Source: Chaetorhynchus papuensis (taxonomy: Eukaryota > Chordata > Aves > Passeriformes > Rhipiduridae). Taken from it: a stretch of 64,000 nucleotides of DNA. The DNA lies in contig VWYX01000347.1 in NCBI GenBank assembly GCA_013396525.1, positions 548,831 through 612,830 on the forward strand. The letters are read 5' to 3'. A program made the translations under genes and the position numbers. Shown in pieces: positions 52,163 through 63,099 of the stretch; the first letter of the stretch is position 1; each line of letters starts with the position of its first letter. The notes under the pieces are model-generated. The model made no database searches and was not told the origin of the DNA. It saw nothing but the letters and a program-made list of their open reading frames with translations.

Positions 52163-52434
52163 TGTAAACTGAGATAGAACCATCCAGGGGAAGGTTCCTT
52201 GGAGAGGGGAGCTCACTTGAGCCTCTCATTGGGGAATCTTTGACAGATGTGCTAATTACTGAGACCTATAATGTTAGACCAGGGGCTTTAGTAAGGGGAC
52301 TGCAGTGTGCATAGAGGTGCATTCCACCTGGATGTAGTGCACTTAAGGATCCTTAAAATAAATACCGAGGTAAAATCCCTTTTTCCCTTCTAACCGTGTT
52401 TGACTCTTAATTTTAAAACCAAGAAAAGGCATCA
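52163..52434 (+). mobile_element. Probable solo LTR (endogenous retrovirus)
   Basis: The segment starts TGTAAACTGAG (52163) and can be read to an ending in GGCATCA (52434), so it has TG and CA ends. It has a TATAAT (52267-52272) and a polyadenylation signal AATAAA (52357-52362) followed by a T-rich and then a CpG-containing stretch (ACCG near 52364 and 52393), a usual LTR order. The wording is reminiscent of an avian ERV LTR, but I cannot name the family with certainty. No target-site duplication or internal region is visible, so the exact ends are uncertain. Confidence 0.42.
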
Positions 52435-55400
52435 AAGCCAGGGCACTGTGAAAATCATCAATTTAGCAGACAAATATGCTCTGTATCTTCAGCAGAGAAA
52501 AGTTCCCCTTTTTTCTTTCTTCCTTAGACTTCAATTTCCAGCCAGTGTGTTGCTGTGATTCCATCATTTCCCTACTCCTAGCTGTTGACTTCGGTACCAG
52601 ACGGCAGCTTCAGAAAGAGGGCACATCATGAGGCTTTGCCCATAAGAAATATATTTTTAAAAAAACTGTGGTCTGGGCTACAGTAACATCTCTTCCTCTG
52701 TGAAGCCAGGCAGCTAACAGTGGAATGCTAACTAGGAATACACAAGGAAATTTGCCCTGTCTATCCAACTGAAGAGCCATGAAATTTCATTCTCTTCCTT
52801 TCCGAGTGTGTGTGCCTCTGTGTGTGTGTGAGCAACAGACACATAGCTGATTTTAATATGGACTCTAAACAAGCTCATGCAAACAAAATAACATCTTAGA
52901 GGTGCTCAAAATAAAACTCCCTGGCTTACTTAGAAATGATACTAAAAGGAGCATTATTTATTTGGGTTTGGTTCTCAGTGTTTCAGAACCACTGAACCTC
53001 TATTTAAGGGACTGGAATTACTCAGGTAGCAGTACAAGAAACTTCAATTAGCACCATTTCTGACCAACCAGCTGTGAGTTCATTAGGCTTTTACTGGACA
53101 GATGATGATATGTGTGTGTGTGAAAATCATCTTTAAATTGCATAAACACCATCTTACTTTGCTCTCATTGTTCTCCTGACCTGTCAAGACTCCTGTTCTG
53201 ATTCAGGGGTTTGCTCAGCTGGTCCTGCCAACTCTCCTGCTCTTGTCAAGGAGTCTGGGCTGCATTTTACAGGCTCATGTGGCAGTATCAGCACAGGCAC
53301 TGCACAGCATCATAGCCCGAGATGCCCTGACCACGTCGTGTCACGTGAGAGAGACATTCAGGCAGGTTTCATGTAACATCGTGTGTGCCTCATTTCTTCC
53401 AAAATGATCCCGATTTTGTGTCAAAGAAAATGCCTGTCTGCTGTGTGGAGAGGTCCCTAAGTTGGTTACATGTTCAAAATTTGCACAGCTACTCCTCTCA
53501 AATGCACCAGATGTCAAAGTGACATGAACATCACCAGCAACACGAGATGAGCTGGATAACTGGGGTTTTATGACAGAATGGTAAGTGATACATTAGTTAG
53601 ATGTGATACAGCGTTAATGGTAATTGGTATAATTGGGCTTCACAAATGACATCCTCTTTAAATGAATGGGTGAAGTTCATGTTTCTCTTACTTTTCTTGC
53701 TGAAGTACAAGTGACCTCTAAAGAACATGGCACACCATTTATGTGAATAAAGAAATAATTACTGTAAAAGAATTAATGAAAATATAGGAGGCTTTTTTTA
53801 AATTAAAAAATGATTGTTTTCCTTTTTATATATAGGAAAATCTTAAAGAAATATCAATTTAGGCTTCATGGCTAATAATGACAAAACTTCCCATAGACTT
53901 TAGTGGAGTCAGAAAGATTTGACGGGCTAAGGAGCTAAATTCCTATTCCTGTATTTTCCTTATCTTATATTTTTCTTTTCTCCAGTACGTTCTCTCTTTA
54001 TGAACAGAAGCCTTAGGCAGCTAGGCAGGCCATTCTACAGGTCCGTATTTATGCAGATGCTCCTTGCTTTATAGCACTTGTTCATTCCCAAGCAGCAATA
54101 ATAACTAAGGACTCCTACTGAAGGCAAATTCTGTGGCTGTTACACATGGTTTACCACTGGCAATAATGAGAAAATACCACTTGCTTTAATTAAACAACAA
54201 TAAATTAGAAGCGATGATTTACTGAGGATAATTGTTCTTTATTTATTAAAAAAAAAAAAAATGCAGCTTGATGTGTGTTGTTCTTTTCATGCAACATCAA
54301 CTTCTTTTTAAGTAGTAGTCATCCTTGCACTTGCATGGTTCTTGTTCATCAAGTGCTTGCTGTAAGGCTGGAAACAAATGGTGATTAAAAACAGTGCCTG
54401 CTATGGTTTTGAAGGAGCTAATGGCCCCCTTTGGAGTTGCTAATTGGCAAGTTCTGCAACTCCAGGCTTTTGAGGTATGGTTGCCATGGAAAAATTGCTT
54501 TGAAGTTGGCAGTTGTGAATATTTGACCACAATTTTTCCTAGTTTGGAGACAGGATGAAAAGCACTGTCATCTCTCCCACAGGGCAAAAGATAGCTGGAG
54601 AAATAGTGCAAGATGATTCCCCATCAGAGTGGGCAGAACAGTGGAAGATGATGACAAACAAGGTTTTCCCAATGGACTTAATTTCTCTGCCCACTGTGTG
54701 GTTTTTTTTTGAGTTTTGCCTGTTTTGGTTGGTTTTGGGTGGTTTTTTTTTTTTTTTGGTCAGCCCTTGATCTGATTAGAAGATTTGTGGATGAGCAAAG
54801 GTTAGTGACTTCCTTTTAACCCAAGGAAAGGATTTTTGTAAAAGAAATGCAGTGTCTGGCACGGGGAGATAACTTGAAGTTCCTGCAGTACAATATATAA
54901 CTGTACTGTAAAACAACCTACTGAAAAGCTATTCTGAGAATTCATATCTTCTGTATTGGAAAAGATGCAAAACAGTTGGTTTCAGTATGACCGAGAGGTA
55001 CTTTTGTAAAAAGCTTATATTATACCACAACATCAGGGTAAACAATACATGGCTTACCCTCTCACACTATTTTGTGTCACAATTTGTGATGTTCCCCACT
55101 GACATATTAGCAAGTTTAAAGTTCTCCTGTCCTATTGTAACCTTTTTTTTTTTTAATCAGTTTGAAAGTTTGCCCAAAATTTAAACTGGCTGTCTTTGAC
55201 CTTTACCTACATATGCACTGAATGCAATAAAGACAGAGAGATGAACATTACATATGAAAAAACGCTTGTTTTGTTCTTGTTATTTGTGTTTTCCTGACTT
55301 CTTATTTTCCCACCACTACTCTCATAAAACAATGAAATACATGGTGATATCACTGGACACCGGCCACTTGTCCTCAAATATCTTTGCTTTTATGCCTCAG

Positions 55401-56629
55401 GTATATACTTCAGTTTCCTTTACAAAAGACTACCCATCATATTAAATTGTGTGTTCATATCGATAGTGGGCATGAATCTGAACAAAACAAACCTATCTTG
55501 TTTTTTGATTTAAAGTTAATTTGGAGAAACTCTTTCAGGATGGATGAATACTTTATTTTCTAGAGAGATATTTATCTATATATCATAAAAAGGTCTTTTC
55601 AAGGCACACTGGCAGAGTGTTTATGATTCTTGTATAAAAGATTGATTTTGAAGAAATCTTTACCATATAATAGTCCTTGAAATACTAAAAATTTAAGAAG
55701 TATAAAAAATAAGCACAACATTAATATGATGGTCACACAACATTAGTATGATATGATGGTGCAGAGAACGCAAGATTTATTTTTTCCCAGTTATTTGGTC
55801 TGACCTGGGGCAAATCAGACTTTCCCAATGACTTTTGAAAAATGAGAGATTTTTAGGCTTAAAATTTGCAGGTAAAAGTAATAAAATTGTGTTCATAAAC
55901 AGTGAATTTTTTATGAAGAATTTGAAAGTTGTGTATTCTTTTCTTTTTTGACATACACAAGGTTTACTTTTGAGATGAAAAGCAAAGTATTTCTGATATC
56001 AAGAAAAGGCATCTAAATCACTACAGCTGGCCATGGATTTTATGCATATACTGGGATTTTGATTTCTAAAGAAATTAGTTTCCATCTGTTGGATAGATTT
56101 CATTTTCTTAGTTGGTCACACTGAACTATGGTTTAAGATACTGCAATCCACTTTATTTTTTTTTAGTGTATAACTCTCCCCCTCAAATGCTGCTTTTTAT
56201 ATTAAATACAATTGTTTTTTCTTCTAAGTCACAAGAATAACCCTTCAGTGACTTTGTGGCTATTGAACACCGGTAATTAAGGTCAGGCCTTTCCTGATCC
56301 CCAGTTCTTTCCTACTAGCTGCATGGTTATATTTCTGTTACAGGTTCAGAATTGTTAACATTTATATTCTGTCATGAGACATTTATCTAGAGTACCTGCA
56401 ATTCAAATAATTTCTATAAAGAAGAACAAGTCAATGTTTTAGGGGTTTTATAAGGGACTGTTGTAAAATGATCTGAAATTGAAACTGAGATGCTCAGGAT
56501 TGTCAGAGGCCTGTGTGGAGCAATGAAAAGAGAAAAGTGTGGGCACATGTACTCTGGAAGGTAATATGGAAAAATGAAAATTAATATGAGGTGATATACT
56601 TAACATGGGACATAGAAAAGAATGAGATC
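52435..56629. other. Unique AT-rich noncoding DNA with short simple repeats
   Basis: Short GT runs lie at 52818-52830 and 53111-53121, an A-run at 54248-54261, a G/T tract at 54701-54758 with a T-run of about 15, and a T-run at 55143-55155. A GC-richer patch lies at 53160-53400. A 104-codon minus frame (54611-54297) has no domain. No exon or repeat family recognised. Confidence 0.45.
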
Positions 56630-56941
56630 GCAGAATCACAGAATAACAGAATTCACAGAATCACCAGGTTGGAGGAGACCTTAAAGATCACCGAGTCCAA
56701 TCCATGCTCCAACACCTCAACTAAACCATGGCACCGAGTGCCACATCCAATCTCTTTTTAAACACATCCAGGGATGGAGACTCCACCACCTTCCTGGGCA
56801 GATCATTCCAGTACTTTATAACTCTTTCTGTAAAAAACTTCTTCCTAATATCCAACCTATATTTTCCTTGGCACAGCTTAAGTCTGTGTCCTCTTGTTCT
56901 GTCAGTTGTTGCCTGGAGAAAGATACCAACCCCCACCTGAG
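56630..56941 (-). mobile_element. CR1 LINE 3' end with intact ORF2 terminus
   Basis: On the minus strand an open frame from 56941 down to the stop at 56721 gives the carboxy-terminus of CR1 ORF2: LDIRKKFFTERVIKYWNDLP and then VESPSLDVFKKRLD. The RKKFFT-x-RV-x-x-W-N-x-LP block is the hallmark of this region. The 3' untranslated region (GGTCTCCTCCAACC) and ATTCTGTG tail repeats follow, ending at 56630. The copy is 5'-truncated at about 56941. It is the best-preserved CR1 of the window and has kept its frame over about 73 codons, which suggests a comparatively young insertion. Confidence 0.93.
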
Positions 56942-58257
56942 ATGACATAGGATGGAACTATAAACAGATCCTTGAGCTACTGCGGTCAAAATAAATTCTT
57001 TGTAGAACAGCAAAGAGAAAGATGACAGCCCTTTTTACTTACGAGCCTAGAATACTCTTGAGCATGATTCACATCATGTTCTTTAGTAAGGGAAACACCA
57101 AAAAAACCTGGTTTTCCAGAGTGAGTGTGAAATCCTGCTAATTTTTCTGTTTAAGAAACTGTAAAAATTGCTGATGTTGATGATAAAAGTAATATGAGCC
57201 AGAGAAAAGATATGTTGCACCACAGGAAGCCGATTCAGAAGAACTCATCCGATATTTTAATCTGACAGTGAAGATGCTAAACTTAAGCTAGAAATAAACT
57301 GAAAGATGTCACTCCACTTTACAGCTTCTTCAGTAGTGAAGCCTGCTCAATATGTCTCTTCTCTATCATATAGAGGGCCATTTCTTCAAATTTCTCACTT
57401 ATGCCAATGTAAATATTTGTAATCTGTTTTAAAGGACTCTTAAATCTGCCCAGATTTAAAGTACAGAATATCTCTTTTTGCAGCCTGACTGACAAAGTGA
57501 TAAATGGTGCTGTAGGTATTGAACAGACAGGACTCCCATTGTATACATGCACACTTTTGCTGTGCACCTCATCTGGGGCCTAGCGCTGCGAGTAAAAGAT
57601 CAATATGGATTAGAAAATTGGGCTTTTCCTTTCTTTGTCTCCTCTGAGGATATGCATGTTACTCTGACAGGTGTTTTTACTAAAATAAGGCCTCACACTA
57701 AAGGTTTAATTTAAAACTCAAGAGAGGCAGACTGGCCTCTCCACAGCTATGTGAGGGCAGAGCAATCACCTTGCAGGAGCCTTGGATTCATGCCCAGTGA
57801 GTTTTAACCTTCCCCCATTCATACTGGCACAGCACTATCTGAGCATCAAACCATCTTGGGAAGGACTACTCCCATCTCACTAAACTGAAAAGCAAATATA
57901 CCAAGAAGATCAAGATTCATTAAGGGATTGTCTCTCTTCAGCATGATGTGCAAGGCTAATTCTGGAAGAAGTTATGGCCTTAGCTTACAGGCTCATCTCC
58001 AAGGGCTAATCATTATGGATGGTTACAAACATGCAGAAATATTGCATGATCAAAACCTGTCCCTTTCCAGGAATTGTCATCATCTCTAGACTACAGAATC
58101 ATACATATGTTTTATTTTTTTTTTCCAAGGAAAAAGACTCTGACATGCAGCATGGGAGCTCCCCCACCCCGTTCCTTTCACAGGTGCATGAGCACTACTG
58201 AAGTGGCCAGTACGCTGGTAATTAGGTCAGTTTCTGCAGTGATGAACATTTGAAGCT
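56942..58257. other. Unique noncoding DNA
   Basis: The part 57720-57870 is less AT-rich. No exon, RNA gene or repeat family is recognised with confidence, and frames are below 85 codons. Confidence 0.45.
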
Positions 58258-58325
58258 ATTAAGCAAATCAGGGGATTGAAACTAGGATCCATGTACCCTA
58301 CATTGTTGTTCTAACCACTGGGACA
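58258..58325 (-). mobile_element. Old tRNA-derived SINE remnant (MIR-like)
   Basis: On the minus strand the sequence has an A-box-like CCCAGTGGTTAGAA (58322-58309) and a B-box-like GTTTCAATCCC (58282-58272), spaced as in a tRNA. The spacing and wording resemble the head of amniote MIR-type SINEs, whose copies in birds are few and very old. No clear SINE body or LINE-like tail is recognisable downstream on the minus strand, so only the head may survive. It is not a functional tRNA gene, since the stems do not pair. Confidence 0.45.
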
Positions 58326-61004
58326 CAACACTAGGGGAAAAAAAAAGAAAAAAAAAACCATAATCCTTTCTCCATCTTTAAAAATTGCTTATAATCCATA
58401 TAGAAATGCAAATGACATACAGGACAAACAAGCAGAGACTACAAACTGTGAATAGCAGGTAAACCTACTCACCATCCTGATGTAGAACCCTTTATTTTTG
58501 TTTCCTGTTAAGAGGAACATGGTCTAGATCCAATCCTTCTAGATCTCTTGCCAAGACACAGTAACTCCACGGGTCTAGAAACTGCAAGAATAACACCTGG
58601 GGACTAGACGTCTGAAACTTAGCTGTTTCTGCCTTCAGTAGTTTTGCTTCCTAAATAACTTTCTTAATGTAGTGCAGTCATGTAATTGTTACTTCAGTTT
58701 TCACTGGGTTTTTTTTATGTCTACATTTTCTTTCACAGGTTAATCTTCCATAGCTTGCTTTTTTTTTCCCCCCAAGTATATTTGGACAAAGGTATAATTG
58801 ATTATCTTTATGGTCATTTTTACTTTGAAGTGGTATTTAAAATATCAGTATTTCTATGGGCTCATTTTATTTCAGTGAACAGAGAGGATTTGTATATAAT
58901 AGATATACTTGGCTCCGTGCCTGCAATGCGTTTTGCACAGCTCTTCTTTCTCTTTCTAAATATACCGATGACATGGCATCACTAAATTCATTAAGGAAGT
59001 ATAGACAATGTTACTCAAGTGAAATGCCACGCGAGTGCTTTTAAAATGCAATGTTTACTGTCTTTTTCCTACAGTTAATAACAGGCTGATGAGAATTTAG
59101 CGTGCAGGGAGGGGAGACCTGCAAGACATCATAAGCACTATTGATTTTTCTTAAGTGTTAAAGCTTTTAAAGGGATTCCTACAAAGACACTTGCTATATG
59201 GAACAGGACTCTGTGCTTTGTCAATTTAGCTGGACAGCAGAAGATATAGACTGGAAGAGTTGAAGAAATGGAGGGACCTCTGGGGTTAATAAAAGTGAAG
59301 CTAGGTTCCTCCCAAATTGCTCTGTAAACAAATGGAAAGGCATCCAGGACCATTCAGCTTCACTCCGATGGAGAATCTTATGCAGGAGGTGTTGTCAGTC
59401 CCACTCTTTAAAGGTTGCAGAGAGAGACCCAGGTCGAGTTATACCTCAAAACTCCTCAGAAGCTGGGGATACAGCCAGTCACATTCACAACCTCAGATCA
59501 ATACCAACCATACGCATGGCAAAAATCTCTCTCATAGAGCCAAATTCGCAAATAATGTCACTGTGCTAAATGATCTGTTTCAACCTCCCATTACACTTGC
59601 TGCTCCCTTCCTGACAGATTACTTCATGTGGCACTCAGCTTACCATGAAGTGTATACTTTCCCAAGGCCAATTGCTGAGCAAGAGATCCATCAAGGCTCC
59701 TGAAATGCATTTTCAAAGAGGTTAAAGTGATCTGGTGATGTGCTGAATTTGAAGTGTTTTTCTACTTAGAAAACCAAAGTCCAGAAGGCAGCAATTTAAA
59801 ATGAGGTTAGGAAGTAATTTACAATATATTTGTTCCTCCTATACGGTCAAAGGCATGTTTTGAGGCTTTTTGTGAATGTTTTGACAATGTGAAATGAAGT
59901 ATCAATAAATTAAGCTGAGCTAGTTCAAAACACTTACTGACCTTTTAACTTTTCATGGGGTAAGTACAGATCAGATATCAAAGCTGAAAATCAGAGTATT
60001 TGTTATAAACAATTTACAGGGAGGCCGGAGATGCAGCAGTAGGCCAGAAATGTGGTACTTATGTAGTCTATAAACAAATTCTTCACCAGCTGAAAAAAGC
60101 CCAGATTTTTGCCTCAAGCATGCTTTAATCTGTGCAAGGAAAATAATTTCTGTTTTGGTTTTGCATAGAGTTACAGCACTACAGAAAGAGATATTGGCTG
60201 TGTATACATACACCTATCCTAACCTTTGAGGGTTTAGGGAAGATTTGCATGTAAAGTGAATTTTGGTCTTTCCAATAAATCAGTAAACATCAGGAACTCT
60301 CACAGTGCTTGCTTTAGTTTCGTTTTGATTTTGAAAGATCGAAATTGAAAATTTTTCAGCAGTGAAGTTTTGTGGTAAAATCTTAATCAGGAAAGCAATG
60401 CAGGGGCTAAAAAGAGAGTTTGCCACCTAGATTTTTTCCTTAGAAGCTGTGGGATGTGGTCAGAGATATTCCTGAAGTCTCCAGTCTGTAGTAAGGTTAT
60501 GTAAAGTTTAATGGACAAAGGACTAACTCTCCTAGGCTGAGGAAGGGCCCTTTACCTTGCTTTTGTTAAATAAATCATGTTACATTGAGGGACCAGGACA
60601 CCCAAAAAGAACAGGGCACTATGGAACAAGTAACATAGGATCACAAAACTGCAGAGAGTGAATACAAAAAAATGCAAGACAGGAATAGGAACAGCCTGTA
60701 CCCAGTAATGGAGGTAAAGGAGGCAGAAGAAAAGTTCACGTCCTCAGGTAAATACTATGACATGTGAAATTCCTGCTGCTTTTTTGAGAAAATTGATTAA
60801 ATCTTACTGAGTTAAAGTATTAAGGAAAAAAAAAATAATTAGAAGGCACCTCTACTTTTCAGACAGATCTGTTAATAAATAACTTGAATCGCATTGGAAA
60901 TGGTTTTTATTCTCATGTAACAGTCAGTGAACTGTCTTTTTCAGAGAAAAAAAACCCTCTTGTGAAAAAAGGACTCTCTAAGATCCTGCAAACCAAATTA
61001 GCAT
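58326..61004. other. Unique AT-rich noncoding DNA
   Basis: A-runs lie at 58337-58356. A 128-codon plus-strand frame (59317-59703) is the only longer frame; its product has no signal peptide, membrane segment or known motif, and I regard it as chance. No repeat family recognised. Confidence 0.45.
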
Positions 61005-61359
61005 CATAGCAGCCTTCCAGAAGCTAAAGGGGGCCTACAAGAAAGATGGAGAGAGACTTGTTCCAAGGGCAAGTAGGGACCGGACAAGAGAGGATGACCT
61101 TGAGCTGAAGGAGGGTGGGTTTAGATTAGATATCAGGAAGAAATTCTTTACTGTGGGGGTGGTGAGGTACTGGAAGAAGATGCCAAGGGAAGCCATGGAT
61201 GCCTCATCCCTGGAAGTGTTCAAAGCCAGATTGGATGGGGCTTTGAGCAACCTGGGCTAGTGGAAGGTGTCCCTGACCATGGCAGGGCGTTGGAATGAGA
61301 TGAGTCTTTATTTCGAGTCCCTTCCAAACCAGACCACTCTATGCTTCTATGATTCTGAC
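61005..61359 (+). mobile_element. CR1 LINE 3' end
   Basis: The plus strand encodes the end of CR1 ORF2, LDIRKKFFTVGVVRYWKKMP followed by SSLEVFKARLDGALSNLG and the stop TAG at 61258-61260. The 3' untranslated region (GGTGTCCCTGACCATGGCAG, CGAGTCCCTTCC) and tail copies of TTCTATGATTCTG follow. It is truncated at its 5' end near 61005 in the ATAGCAGCCTTCCAG stretch. Base changes are scattered through it, so it is inactive. Confidence 0.93.
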
Positions 61360-62410
61360 ATGACAAATTAAGTTTAACTTAGTCTAACTTCTTCCTTTTG
61401 CCAAAATCTTTGCCAGCAAAATGAATCCCCCCAGTGCCAACATCCTCTGAATTACTGTAGGTAGTGTACACATACACTTGCACACTTCTACACTTGGATG
61501 TTTTCAATTACCTCATCTGTACTTGGGCTTTTTGACACGCCTACCTTATTTTTCATGGGGAAAAATAATTATGAAATTATTATTAAGAGAGCTCCAACAG
61601 AAAGGACTGCCAATCAAAATGTAACATATTGAAAAGGTCAAGTACTTCACTTTGATATGTTCAGAGTCAGAGCTCTCTTTGTTCTTCAGTTTCTTCAATG
61701 CTACAATTAATTCAATTAAAGTAACTTTAAAGCTAAGAAGTGTTGTCATAGATCATAACCTTTAGAAATGTCTGCATTCTTTCTTACACATTTACCTTAC
61801 TTAGCATATTTTAATGATATCTCAAGGAAGAGCTGTGCTAAGTGCTCCTGGCTTCTAAAAAAAAAAGTAAAATTAATAAATAAGGAAGCTGTCAAAAGCA
61901 TACAGAAAGATTTAGAGGTATTATGTTTAAAGATCAATACCCATTCGTACAGTGAACTGGACACAGAAAGATAGAGAGATAGGGGAAAATAGAGTACTGG
62001 GGAAAAAAAAATTACAGTAAAATGTTTAATATATCTCCCATCGGCATCCCTGCACTTTCTGTCAAGAAAGGATGATGTCTGTAGGGTGGGTTAAAGGAGA
62101 TAATAGGATGAAAAGAAAGGAGGAGGAAGCATATGCCTGGAAATTTGGGTGACTGTCCTATGTGAGGAGCTGACCAGCTGACCTCCTAACTTTGGTCTGG
62201 GTGATCTGTCAAAACATCTGAGGAAAATAAAGTTGGGTTGTTCCATCATTTTGAACAAGACTGGCAAGGGAATGTTGCATGACAATCAGCACCAAAAAGG
62301 TGGTAGAATACCATGTTAGGCAGGCAATATGTCTGTTCTGATCCTTTTACCCTTATGGAGCCATCTCAGGAAATGGGAATGCTGCTGCCATCTGCTCTGC
62401 ATGATGGTTC
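61360..62410. other. Unique AT-rich noncoding DNA between CR1 and minisatellite
   Basis: I see nothing recognisable here. Frames are below 70 codons, except one that runs into the minisatellite. Confidence 0.5.
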
Positions 62411-63099
62411 CAACGGATCAAACTGTCTCCAACTGGTCTAAGCCAGATCAAACCGGTCCCAACCTGTTCCAACAGGTTCAAACACATTTAAAACAGATCA
62501 AACCAAATAAAACCAGTTCAAACTGCGCTCAACCGGTTCAAATCACTTGGAACTGGTTCCAACCAGAACAAACCAGTTTAAAATGGGCTAAACTCATTCC
62601 AAGTGGATAAACCAGTTTCAACCAGCTTAAACCAAATCCAACCAGTTTCAACTGGATCGGACCAGTTCAGATGGGTTCCAACCAGTCCTAACTCATTTAA
62701 ACCAGATTAAACTGGTTCAAACCAGTTCCAGCCAGTTCAAACTGGATCAAATCAGCTAAAACCAGTTGAAACTGGCTTAAAATGCTTCTAACCAGTTCAA
62801 ACTGGATTAAGCTGGTTCCAGCTGGATCAAACAGGTTCCAAACAGTTTATACCAGATAAAACCAGTTCAAACCGGTTCCAAACTGTTGTAACCAGTTTAA
62901 ACAGGACTAAAATGGTTCCGACCAGTTCAAACCACTTAGAACTGCTTTAAACCAGATCAAAACAGTTCTAGCCAAATTAAACCAGACTAAACTGGCTCTG
63001 ACTGTTTCAAACCAATTTTAACCAGATCAAACCAGATACAACTGGTTCAAACCAGTTCCATACATTTCAAGCCCTGTTACACTTGACTAAACTGGTTCC
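62411..63099. repeat. 10-base-period minisatellite, about 69 units (AACCAGTTCA / AACTGGTTCC)
   Basis: Written in blocks of ten, the sequence stays in register from 62411 to 63099 with a single one-base deletion in the unit at 62601-62609. Unit consensus is AACC-A/G-GTTC-A/C. The two common variants, AACCAGTT and AACTGGTT, are reverse complements. Both derive from the palindrome AACCGGTT by loss of its CpG on one strand or the other; AACCGGT survives at 62451, 62531 and 62870. Units differ a good deal from each other while their length does not, so the array is old but has not been broken by indels. A 93-codon plus-strand frame (62329-62610) running into it is a by-product of the repeat. No terminal inverted or direct repeats are visible at its borders. 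Confidence 0.95.

Noticed and set aside
59317..59703. 128-codon plus-strand frame
   Set aside because: No family resemblance, no membrane or signal segment, and no neighbouring exon-like sequence.
61035..61250. Minus-strand frame over the 61-kb CR1
   Set aside because: It is the antisense shadow of the CR1 ORF2 end, which reads on the plus strand.
62329..62610. Open frame with a repetitive Gln/Thr/Asn/Pro-rich product
   Set aside because: The repetitiveness comes from a 10-base repeat read in three frames in turn; the frame ends inside the array.
62411..63099. A CRISPR array or a centromeric satellite
   Set aside because: There are no spacers; units are 10 bases and contiguous. It is a single short array of under 1 kb, not megabase satellite.
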